DNA of 64,000 nucleotides. Source: Nitrosomonas nitrosa. Lineage in GTDB: Bacteria; Pseudomonadota; Gammaproteobacteria; Burkholderiales; Nitrosomonadaceae. The position numbers and the translations under genes were made by a program. Below are positions 39,100 to 45,724 of this stretch, piece by piece; positions within the stretch are counted from its first letter, which is position 1, and each line of letters starts with the position of its first letter. The notes beneath the pieces were generated by a model. That model was not told the origin of the DNA, ran no database searches, and saw only the letters and a list, made by a program, of their open reading frames with translations. The DNA lies in NCBI RefSeq assembly GCF_003051105.1, contig NZ_QAOO01000016.1, positions 1 through 64,000 of the forward strand, given 5' to 3'.

Positions 39100-39645
39100 T
39101 TAATAAACCAGATCTTGCTGGCTGGCGTTAATCACCTCTCCATTGAATTGATATGCCATAACCCGATTGCCATAAACCATGCGGCGAGTTTGTCGCAAGT
39201 CATCCACCGCTGCGCTGGGCCATAACCTGACGGCCTTGCCGGTCAGCCGGTATTTCTGTTTGCTGCTGCGCGGCTTGTTGGGGATGGTCATTTCAATCAG
39301 TCCAGCATCCAGAGCCGGGAGCAGATAGGCCTTGCGGAAATGCTCATCATCTTTCAGCCCGAGCGCCTCTTTGAGCTGTTGCCAGGTCATCTCGGAGGCC
39401 AAAACCGAGAGCAGTCGGACTTCCGGGGTTACTTCCTGCGTCACTTCCGGGGTCGAGGTATTCACAGTATCCAGGATCATCCGCAGCATGAAGGCGATGA
39501 AGGGCGCAGAATCGGTCTGTCTGGTGCTCTCCTGCAATGCCTGGTAATACTGGGCCTGGTGTTCGAAGATCAGGCTTTCCACCGGGATGGCGGCGACCAG
39601 ATTCACAATCGCCGGAGTGATGGTGTAGGGTGGCTGGTAGTTCAT
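39100..39645 (-). CDS. Internally deleted Fic-family protein (catalytic core missing)
   Basis: A 181-residue ORF with a perfect AAGGAGG ribosome binding site. The first 19 residues (MNYQPPYTITPAIVNLVAA) are the N-terminus of Fic proteins. The next stretch (IPVESLIFEHQAQYYQALQE, DSAPFIAFMLRMIL) normally lies after the HPFxxGNGR motif of the Fic domain. The roughly 170 residues between, including the catalytic His, are absent in frame. The C-terminal winged-helix tail (LIEMTIPNKPRSSKQKYRLT) is kept and matches that of the AlbA-type regulator at 41714. AMPylation is therefore not expected; DNA binding may persist. It is the last gene of the restriction island, 67 bp after hsdS. Confidence 0.8.
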   Translation of the reverse strand: MNYQPPYTITPAIVNLVAAIPVESLIFEHQAQYYQALQESTRQTDSAPFIAFMLRMILDTVNTSTPEVTQEVTPEVRLLSVLASEMTWQQLKEALGLKDDEHFRKAYLLPALDAGLIEMTIPNKPRSSKQKYRLTGKAVRLWPSAAVDDLRQTRRMVYGNRVMAYQFNGEVINASQQDLVY

Positions 39646-39664
39646 GGGACCTCCTTATGGGCCT

Positions 39665-39690
39665 CACACGAAGGCACGAAGACACGAAGG
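39665..39690 (+). repeat. Short dispersed repeat (CACACGAAGGCACGAAG family)
   Basis: A copy of the 26-bp repeat with internal 9-bp periodicity (cacgaaggc/cacgaagac). It lies between the Fic remnant and hsdS. Other copies occur at 40354, 40554, 40595 (variant), 41249, 41443, 41678, 45678 and in each unit of the 44621 array. Confidence 0.85.
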
Positions 39691-39712
39691 GTTGAAGATA
39701 GATAGGTAGTAT

Positions 39713-41485
39713 TCATACGGCGGCCATCACGGCGTTGAGGAGTTCGATTTGTTTGCCGGTTGCGGCGTCGATCTGCTGGTCGAGCGTGTCGCACAGGGCC
39801 ATCAACTGGTCGATGCGGGCGACAATGCGGTGCTGTTCGGGGAGAGGGGGCAGCAATACCGGCATGTTGTTCAGTATGCCATGATTAAGATTTGTCATGG
39901 TGGTGCCAACAGAATTGCCTCCAAGGTACTCTTTTGCATATTCTGTTTTGAACAGATTCAAAATGTATTGCCGGTCGATATTGTCGATAAACCTCAAGAC
40001 GAAACTACCTGTTCCGCACAAAAAACCATCAGATTCGGCGGTGACAATGGCGCACCTACCCATTTCTCCACGTCGAGCCATTACAATGTCGTTTTCAAAT
40101 AGCCTGTAAGAACTTAGCTTTTTTGCCATGCGCTGAGAGACCGAAACTGACAAATCATGTACGATTTTTCCGTCAATCATATGTGAGGGATTGATTAGCG
40201 GTATTCCATCCGACACATAGTCACTCTTGTGGATCATTGATCCAAATGGTCCAGTTGCGATTTCCGTTGTTAAATCTCCCAATCTCACCCATTCCCACCC
40301 CTGCGGCAGTTCGTAAGGCACTTCCTCCGGTTTGACGGGCGGCAGCTTTTCCTTCCTTCGTGTCTTCGTGCCTTCGTGTGAGGCCCTTTCTTTTTCGATC
40401 TCTTTCAGCAGTTCGCTGGCGGGCGGGTCGTTGGGGTCTTGGGGGACGAGGCGGCCCATGACGGCGAGCTGGAGGATGGCCTTGCGCAGTTCGGCGACGT
40501 TTTCCTTGACGGTGTAGAGTTCGCCGAAGTGCTGGTCTAGAAATGCGAATAGCTCACACGAAGGCACGAAGGCACGAAGGGTTGAAGAATTTTCCTCACG
40601 CGAAGGCGCAAAGGCGCAAAGAGAAGGATCGAGCAGTTGTTTGATGGCAGCGGCGTGGACAGCTAGCCGCTTCTCCTCCCGCTCCTTGCGCAGCTTTTCC
40701 AGCGCATCACAACGGGCCATCAACTGGTCGATGCGGGCGACAATGCGGTGTTGTTCGGGGAAGGGGGGTAGAGGATGAACACTCATCACGGCATCATCTG
40801 TACCAAGCCTCGGCATTTTTACGCCATACATCAGGGAATTGACGTGCGCCAGAAATGCTGGGCGTTTGAGTAGCCATTTGAGAAATTCAGCATTTAAGCC
40901 GTGAAACGGAACGATCGGTACGATCTCCGTTGTACAAACGCCATCACTATCGGCAACGATTACCTTGTCGAGATAAGGCCGCAGCTTTCCGTAGAGCACA
41001 TCGCCTTTCTGAAAGGTTGATTTTGTAGATTTTGATTGACGCTCTGAGAATGTTGCTCGGTAGAGAAGACGAGATGTACCCTTCTCAATATCCTCTAGAT
41101 CCAACAACCATGTATTGGGGGTTATTTCATCCCCTGAGATGTTGTTTCTGCCATTGTAATCTGTGATGTCACCCAACCTTACCCACTCCCACCCCTTTGG
41201 CAGTTCGTAAGGCACTTCCTCCGGCTTGACGGGCGGCAGTTTTTCTTTCCTTCGTGTCTTCGTGCCTTCGTGTGAGGCCTTTTCTTTCTCAATCTCTTTC
41301 AGCAACTCCGAAGCAGGCGGATCATTCGGGTCCTGCTCCACCAGCTTGCCCTGCATGGCGAGGGTTAATATCAGCTCACGCAGCCGGGCAATGCCATCGG
41401 GTGCGGCAAAGGCGGTGTCGAAGTGCTGTTCCAGCAGATCGCTCACACGAAGGCGCGAAGGCACGAAGGAGAGCGATCTGGTCAT
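39713..41485 (-). CDS. hsdS: Type I restriction-modification specificity subunit HsdS
   Basis: A 590-residue protein with two target recognition domains, each ending in the coiled-coil-preceding LPPLPEQHRIVARIDQLMA (second) or PFPEQHRIVARIDQLMARCD (first). It determines the DNA sequence bound by the HsdM/HsdR complex. The two halves are strikingly parallel: each begins with a conserved helix (LILTLAMQGKLVEQDPNDPP; ILQLAVMGRLVPQDPNDPP) and a LPPVKPEEVPYELP block. Five in-frame copies of the dispersed CACACGAAGGCACGAAG repeat encode [23 protein letters not shown] and FVPSCE at the junctions. A GGAGGGG site precedes the ATG at 41485. Confidence 0.92.
   Translation of the reverse strand: MTRSLSFVPSRLRVSDLLEQHFDTAFAAPDGIARLRELILTLAMQGKLVEQDPNDPPASELLKEIEKEKASHEGTKTRRKEKLPPVKPEEVPYELPKGWEWVRLGDITDYNGRNNISGDEITPNTWLLDLEDIEKGTSRLLYRATFSERQSKSTKSTFQKGDVLYGKLRPYLDKVIVADSDGVCTTEIVPIVPFHGLNAEFLKWLLKRPAFLAHVNSLMYGVKMPRLGTDDAVMSVHPLPPFPEQHRIVARIDQLMARCDALEKLRKEREEKRLAVHAAAIKQLLDPSLCAFAPSREENSSTLRAFVPSCELFAFLDQHFGELYTVKENVAELRKAILQLAVMGRLVPQDPNDPPASELLKEIEKERASHEGTKTRRKEKLPPVKPEEVPYELPQGWEWVRLGDLTTEIATGPFGSMIHKSDYVSDGIPLINPSHMIDGKIVHDLSVSVSQRMAKKLSSYRLFENDIVMARRGEMGRCAIVTAESDGFLCGTGSFVLRFIDNIDRQYILNLFKTEYAKEYLGGNSVGTTMTNLNHGILNNMPVLLPPLPEQHRIVARIDQLMALCDTLDQQIDAATGKQIELLNAVMAAV
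40354..40381 (-). repeat. Dispersed repeat inside hsdS (encodes SHEGTKTRR)
   Basis: An in-frame copy of the CACACGAAGGCACGAAG repeat, just before the second recognition domain. The same sequence at 41249-41275 precedes the first. Confidence 0.85.
40554..40620 (+). repeat. Two adjacent dispersed repeats inside hsdS
   Basis: One canonical copy (40554-40580) and one diverged copy with GCGCAAAG units (40595-40620), separated by GTTGAAGAATTTTC. They encode the linker around APSREE and FVPSCE between the two halves of HsdS. Confidence 0.8.
41249..41275 (-). repeat. Dispersed repeat inside hsdS (first SHEGTKTRR)
   Basis: An in-frame copy preceding the first recognition domain. It is identical in its core to the copy at 40354, so the two flank a roughly 0.9-kb segment. 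Confidence 0.85.
41443..41469 (+). repeat. Dispersed repeat at the hsdS N-terminus
   Basis: Encodes SFVPSRLRVS a few codons after the hsdS start, suggesting that the element inserted at or created the 5' end of this reading frame. Confidence 0.8.
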
Positions 41486-41630
41486 ATACCCCTCCCGGCC
41501 TGAATAACTGGAAATAGTGCAGCAGCCTGCTGCACTTTTATGGAGCCGATCATTTGTGCCACGGTCTGTGTCACAAATACCGAAAGGTGTTGGCCAAATT
41601 GTCCAACAAGCGGTTGGATAAATCGTTGCC

Positions 41631-41703
41631 GCGAACCTGGATACCCACCTGCGCGGGTATGACGTAAATTTTCAACCCTTCGTATCTTCGCGCCTTCGTG
41701 TGA
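41631..41703. repeat. Two repeat elements in the spacer between the AlbA-type gene and hsdS
   Basis: 41631-41665 resembles the common dispersed CTGGATtCCCGCCTGCGCGG repeat of proteobacterial genomes, with an imperfect ACCTGCGCGGGT palindrome. 41678-41703 is another CACACGAAGGCGCGAAG-type copy. The rest of the 41486-41713 spacer holds no supported gene. Confidence 0.65.
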
Positions 41704-41713
41704 GACGTTTCCG

Positions 41714-43132
41714 TTATTCATCGCCGCCCTCCTTGTTCAGCAAAGCCCGTCCTTTATCGGTAAGGTGGTATTTCTGCAGGCGGCTTCGGGGTTTGTCAGG
41801 GATGGTCATTTCGATGATTCCCTGCTCGATCAACGGGACCAGATGCCGCTTGTAGTTCAGGTAAACATTCGCCAGGCCGATTGCCTCAAGCAATTCGGCC
41901 TTTGACTGTGGCTGAGTTTTACAGGCAATCAACACTCTGGCGACTTGCTCACTGACTTGCTCACTGACTTGCTCACTGACTTGCTCACCGATTGACCCAC
42001 CTATTTCCCCACCTGGCTCCATGGCGACCTTTGCTCGGAAGATGGCCGTGAAGAAGTCGTTGTAGCGCAGGTCCAATTCGGTGCCGCCGTGTTCGGCGAC
42101 CGCTTGGCGGATACGGTTGATGCCGGTGCCGATTTTTTCGATGTAGTCGATGCGATGCAGCAGCGAGGCAATAAGGGGGTTGCGGGCCACACTGCGGGTG
42201 CCGAATTCCTCCGGTGGTAATCCGCTGGGCAATCCGCCGGGATTGGTGATGACGACCCGATCGGCGAACACTTCGATCAATACGTTGGCGCGTTTGTCGA
42301 AGTAGTCCCGATGGCAGACTGCGTTGATGACGGCCTCGCGCAGCGCCACTTCGGGATAATCCGGAATCTCCTCGCGGCGCAAGTGTTCAATTTTATAGCG
42401 GAGTTTAGTATGCCGCTGGATGAACAGCATAGCGTTGTCGATGTTGTCTACCAGGTTGGCCTTGAAGTCCTTCTTGTCCAGGATATGCACCTTGTCGTTT
42501 CCCTTGTAAAGGACACAGCCGACAATGGCGTGGTTGAGCAGGAAATCGATGTCCCTGGCAAAGAAGAGAACGCCCGCATTTGTTAACCGGTTGTCGGCGG
42601 TAAGGCAATCCAGGTTGCGCAGCAGGGTATCGCGGTCAATGCTCGGGCTGATACCGGCCAGTTTCAGGAAGTGGGCAAAGGCATCGGGGTCGAAATCGTC
42701 GGGATAAACAGCCTTGGCATGACTGAGTTCATCGAAACGGATGCGGCCTTCCTTCTGGAAGAACTCGATGATCTGATTGCGGGTGAGCTTTTGCGAATTG
42801 GCGCCCATGCGCATGAAAAAGCCACGGGAACAGCCGTAGGGTTTTTCCGTCCCTTCGGGAATTTTGACGACGAGGACATCGCCGACCGCTTCGATGTTGC
42901 AGCTCAGCCGCGACTCGATCTGGCCCAGCGTGTCCTGCACGCGGGAACGCATGACGTTACCAGTGTCGACACCCTTGATGACACCATTATCGGAGACGCC
43001 TAGGAGAATCCTGCCTCCGCCCGAGTTGGCGAAGGCACAGGCCTCCTCGACGAAGGATTTGTCGAGGCTCTGCTTGAACTCGGTGTGATACCCTTCGCCC
43101 GCCAGCAACAGGGGTGTCAATGAATCAGTCAA
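41714..43132 (-). CDS. Schlafen/AlbA-type ATP-binding regulator of the restriction island
   Basis: A 472-residue protein. The N-terminal AlbA_2/Schlafen domain is YHTEFKQSLDKSFVEEACAF with GGRILLGVSDNG. A GHKL-like ATPase segment follows (REAVINAVCHRDYFDKRANV, NPGGLPSGLPPEEFG, GTGINRIRQAV). The winged-helix tail (KYHLTDKGRALL) is preceded by four EQVS repeats encoded by a 12-bp tandem repeat. It starts at a TTG that overlaps the hsdM stop (TTGA), so translation is probably coupled. Such proteins frequently accompany type I systems, with a regulatory or defence role not firmly established. Confidence 0.82.
   Translation of the reverse strand: MTDSLTPLLLAGEGYHTEFKQSLDKSFVEEACAFANSGGGRILLGVSDNGVIKGVDTGNVMRSRVQDTLGQIESRLSCNIEAVGDVLVVKIPEGTEKPYGCSRGFFMRMGANSQKLTRNQIIEFFQKEGRIRFDELSHAKAVYPDDFDPDAFAHFLKLAGISPSIDRDTLLRNLDCLTADNRLTNAGVLFFARDIDFLLNHAIVGCVLYKGNDKVHILDKKDFKANLVDNIDNAMLFIQRHTKLRYKIEHLRREEIPDYPEVALREAVINAVCHRDYFDKRANVLIEVFADRVVITNPGGLPSGLPPEEFGTRSVARNPLIASLLHRIDYIEKIGTGINRIRQAVAEHGGTELDLRYNDFFTAIFRAKVAMEPGGEIGGSIGEQVSEQVSEQVSEQVARVLIACKTQPQSKAELLEAIGLANVYLNYKRHLVPLIEQGIIEMTIPDKPRSRLQKYHLTDKGRALLNKEGGDE
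41941..41992. repeat. 12-bp in-frame tandem repeat (VNTR) in the AlbA-type gene
   Basis: The unit GACTTGCTCACT is repeated about four times, encoding EQVSEQVSEQVSEQV on the minus strand. Copy number can change without breaking the frame, altering the linker length between the ATPase and the DNA-binding tail. Confidence 0.9.
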
Positions 43133-44622
43133 GCCTTACTCCGCTTGTCTGTCGACAGACAGGCCATCAACTCGGCTTTCAACGCCTGCTGCGCCGCTTC
43201 GAGCTGGTGAACGATCTGCTGGTACTCGGCCATCAACTCTTCCGGATCACGGTGGTTGACCTCCACCTCGTGGGGGTTCTTGCAGTCGAGATTGTAATTG
43301 CGCTCAGCCAGCTCTTTGGCGGAGACCTTCCAGGCCTGCTCGGTGGTCTTACGCCCACGACGGGAGGCTCCGCCCCACCAACCCTTTTCGAGATCGAACT
43401 CGGCGATGGTTAGAGGTTTGGAGCGGGAGTAGGACTTGTAGCCCTCGGGATACGGGTGCTCGAAGAACCAAACCTCGTTGGTCGGGCCGCCCTTTTCGAA
43501 GAATAGAATGTTAGTAGCGATGCTGGTGTAGGGGCTGAACACGCCCTTGGGTAGTCGCACGATGGTGTGCAGGTCGAACTCCTCCAGCAACTCGCGCTTG
43601 AGGGAGATCTTGACACCTTCGCCAAACAGAAAGCCGTCAGGCAGCACCACGGCTGCCTTCCCACCCTCTCCATTTTTGGAGGGATGCTTCAAGAGATGCA
43701 TGATCAGCGCCATGAACAGATCGGCGGTTTCACGGGTCTGGTATTTGCGCGGGAAGTTGTTCTCGATGCCGTCTTCTTCCATGCCGCCGAAGGGCGGATT
43801 GGTGATGATCAAGTCTACCCGGTCGCGAGGACCGTAATCCTTGAGCGGTCGGCTCAGGGTGTTGTCGTGGCGAACGTTGGTAGGTACATCGATGCCGTGC
43901 AGCATCATGTTGGTCATGGCCAGCATGTGCGGCAGCGGTTTCTTCTCCACCCCAAAGATACACTCCTGCAATCGCTTGCGGTCGTCGGCGGTTTTAACCT
44001 GCTGTTTCAGGTGCTCGATGGCGCAGGTGAGAAAGCCGCCGGTGCCGCAGGCCGGGTCGAGAATGGATTGCCCGAGCTGCGGGTCGAGCATATCGACCAT
44101 GAACTGGGTGACGGCGCGGGGTGTGTAGTACTCGCCCGCGTTCCCGGCCGATTGCAGGTCAGAAAGGATCTTTTCGTAGATGTCGTTGAACAGGTGACGG
44201 TCGCCGGATTTGTTGAAGTCCACATCCTCTTCGATAGTGTTGATCACCTGGCGCAACAGGGTGCCGGACTTCATGTAGTTGTAAGCGTCCTCGAAGACCG
44301 AACCGACCACCTTGCCATGGGACGAGATACCGGCGGCGGTGGCCAGTTTCTTGAGTGCCGGGAAAAGGTCATTGTTGACGAAGTCGATCAGCTCCTCACC
44401 TGTCATCCCCTCGGGGTTCTTGGCCCAGCTAGACCAGCGGAAACGGCTAGGCAGCGGCGATTTGTAACCGGGCACGGTGAGCTGCCACTCTTGTTCCTTG
44501 TCGTCGAAGATCTTCAGGAAAATCAGCCAGACCATCTGGCTGATGCGCTGAGCGTCGCCATCGACGCCAACATCCTTGCGCATGATGTCCTGTATGGCTT
44601 TGATCAGGGTGGTGAGTGACAT
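43129..44622 (-). CDS. hsdM: Type I restriction-modification methyltransferase HsdM
   Basis: N6-adenine methyltransferase subunit of about 497 residues. The N-terminal helical domain has LTTLIKAIQDIMRKDVGVDG and KIFDDKEQEWQL. SAM-binding motif I is SILDPACGTGGFLTCAIEH and catalytic motif IV is LIITNPPFGGMEEDG. The FLFGEGVKISLKRELLEEF and FFEKGGPTNEVWFFEHP segments are also typical. I start it at the ATG at 44622 (MSLTTLIKAIQ), preceded by a GGATAACAACT leader. The longer frame to 44655 only reads into the repeat array. Confidence 0.95.
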   Translation of the reverse strand: MSLTTLIKAIQDIMRKDVGVDGDAQRISQMVWLIFLKIFDDKEQEWQLTVPGYKSPLPSRFRWSSWAKNPEGMTGEELIDFVNNDLFPALKKLATAAGISSHGKVVGSVFEDAYNYMKSGTLLRQVINTIEEDVDFNKSGDRHLFNDIYEKILSDLQSAGNAGEYYTPRAVTQFMVDMLDPQLGQSILDPACGTGGFLTCAIEHLKQQVKTADDRKRLQECIFGVEKKPLPHMLAMTNMMLHGIDVPTNVRHDNTLSRPLKDYGPRDRVDLIITNPPFGGMEEDGIENNFPRKYQTRETADLFMALIMHLLKHPSKNGEGGKAAVVLPDGFLFGEGVKISLKRELLEEFDLHTIVRLPKGVFSPYTSIATNILFFEKGGPTNEVWFFEHPYPEGYKSYSRSKPLTIAEFDLEKGWWGGASRRGRKTTEQAWKVSAKELAERNYNLDCKNPHEVEVNHRDPEELMAEYQQIVHQLEAAQQALKAELMACLSTDKRSKA

Positions 44623-45410
44623 AGTTGTTATCCTGATTGGTTCACACGGAGGCACGAAGACACGAAGTCTTGTTTGCCGTTGACGATGCGTTTGCAGCCT
44701 TCTTTGAACGCGGCTGCGCCGAAGTTGGTGAGGAGACCGAGGGGGAGATTCAATAGACGCAGGTGAGTCAGAACTTGCATAGTTGTTATCCTGATTGGTT
44801 CACACGAAGGCACGAAGACACGAAGTCTTGTTTGCCGTTGACGATGCGTTTGCAGCTTTCTTTGAACGTGGCTGCGCCGAAGTTGATGAGGAGACCGAGG
44901 AGGAGATTCAATAGACGCAGGTGAGTCAGAACTTGCATAGTTGTTATCCTGATTGGTTCACACGAAGGCACGAAGACACGAAGTCTTGTTTGCCGTTGAC
45001 GATGCGTTTGCAGCTTTCTTTGAACGTGGCAGCGCCGAAGTTGATGAGGAGACCGAGGAGGAGATTCAATAGACGCAGGTAAGTCAGAACTTGCATAGTT
45101 GTTATCCTGATTGGTTCACACGAAGGCACGAAGACACGAAGTCTTGTTTGCCGTTGACGATGCGTTTGCAGCCTTCTTTGAACGCGGCTGCGCCGAAGTT
45201 GGTGAGGAGACCGAGGGGGAGATTCAATAGACGCAGGTGAGTCAGAACTTGCATAGTTGTTATCCTGATTGGTTCACACGAAGGCACGAAGACACGAAGT
45301 CTTGTTTGCCGTTGACGATGCGTTTGCAGCCTTCTTTGAATGTGGCAGCACCGAAGTTGATGAGGAGACCGAGGGGGAGATTCAATAGATGCAGGTAAGT
45401 CAGAACTTGC
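44621..45410. repeat. Tandem array of five 158-bp units (partial GxxExxY gene copies)
   Basis: Units begin at 44621, 44779, 44937, 45095 and 45253, each exactly 158 bp. The last is the 3' end of the full GxxExxY gene. The other four repeat that 3' end plus the leader CAATCAGGATAACAACTATG. Each copy therefore presents a ribosome-binding leader and a 50-codon ORF ([17 protein letters not shown]-type, ending CLRVNQSG). Copies 1 and 4 carry one set of variants and copies 2 and 3 another, pointing to stepwise amplification. 158 is not a multiple of 3, so copies lie in different frames. Confidence 0.95.
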
Positions 45411-45724
45411 TTAGAATGAACGGGCGCAAGTTTTTCTACTGACTTGAGCTCAATCAGTAGCAGATCCTCGACGATCAAATCAGCCCTGAATCCTTCGTTG
45501 ATGGAAAGTCCCATCACCTCAATCGGAATGGCCTGCTGTCGGCTTACCTTAAGGCCTTTCCCCAATAACAGTTTTTCTAATACTGCCTCATACACCGATT
45601 CCAGCAAACCCGGCCCGATCTCAACATGCATTCGGTACGCACAATCCACGACAATCCGAGAAAGCTCTTCCTTGTCCCTTCGTGTCTTCGTGCCTTCGTG
45701 TGAGATTCCCTGCTTACCCGGCAT
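45260..45724 (-). CDS. GxxExxY protein (PD-(D/E)xK-like)
   Basis: A protein of about 154 residues with the family signature [20 protein letters not shown] and the nuclease-like [19 protein letters not shown] (Asp and Glu-x-Lys). The biochemical role of GxxExxY proteins is unknown. The ATG at 45724 lies inside the last codons of hsdR (TATGCCGGGTAA), suggesting coupling. The N-terminal [12 protein letters not shown] is a translated dispersed repeat (45678-45703) that replaced the usual short N-terminus. The C-terminus ends in another copy ([10 protein letters not shown]) that lies in the 158-bp array. Confidence 0.82.
   Translation of the reverse strand: MPGKQGISHEGTKTRRDKEELSRIVVDCAYRMHVEIGPGLLESVYEAVLEKLLLGKGLKVSRQQAIPIEVMGLSINEGFRADLIVEDLLLIELKSVEKLAPVHSKQVLTYLHLLNLPLGLLINFGAATFKEGCKRIVNGKQDFVSSCLRVNQSG
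45678..45703 (-). repeat. Dispersed repeat at the 5' end of the GxxExxY gene
   Basis: A copy of the CACACGAAGGCACGAAG family, inserted between the hsdR stop region and the conserved part of the GxxExxY protein, and translated in frame. Confidence 0.8.

Noticed and set aside
41482-41721. A 79-codon minus-strand ORF between the AlbA-type gene and hsdS
   Set aside because: It is largely translated dispersed repeats (SHEGAKIRR, HTRAGGYPGS) with no independent protein-like region or homology I recognise.
43567-44619. A 350-codon plus-strand ORF
   Set aside because: Antisense to hsdM, whose methyltransferase motifs are unmistakable on the minus strand.
44621-45410. CRISPR array
   Set aside because: The 158-bp units are contiguous near-identical copies of coding sequence without spacers, and no cas genes are near.
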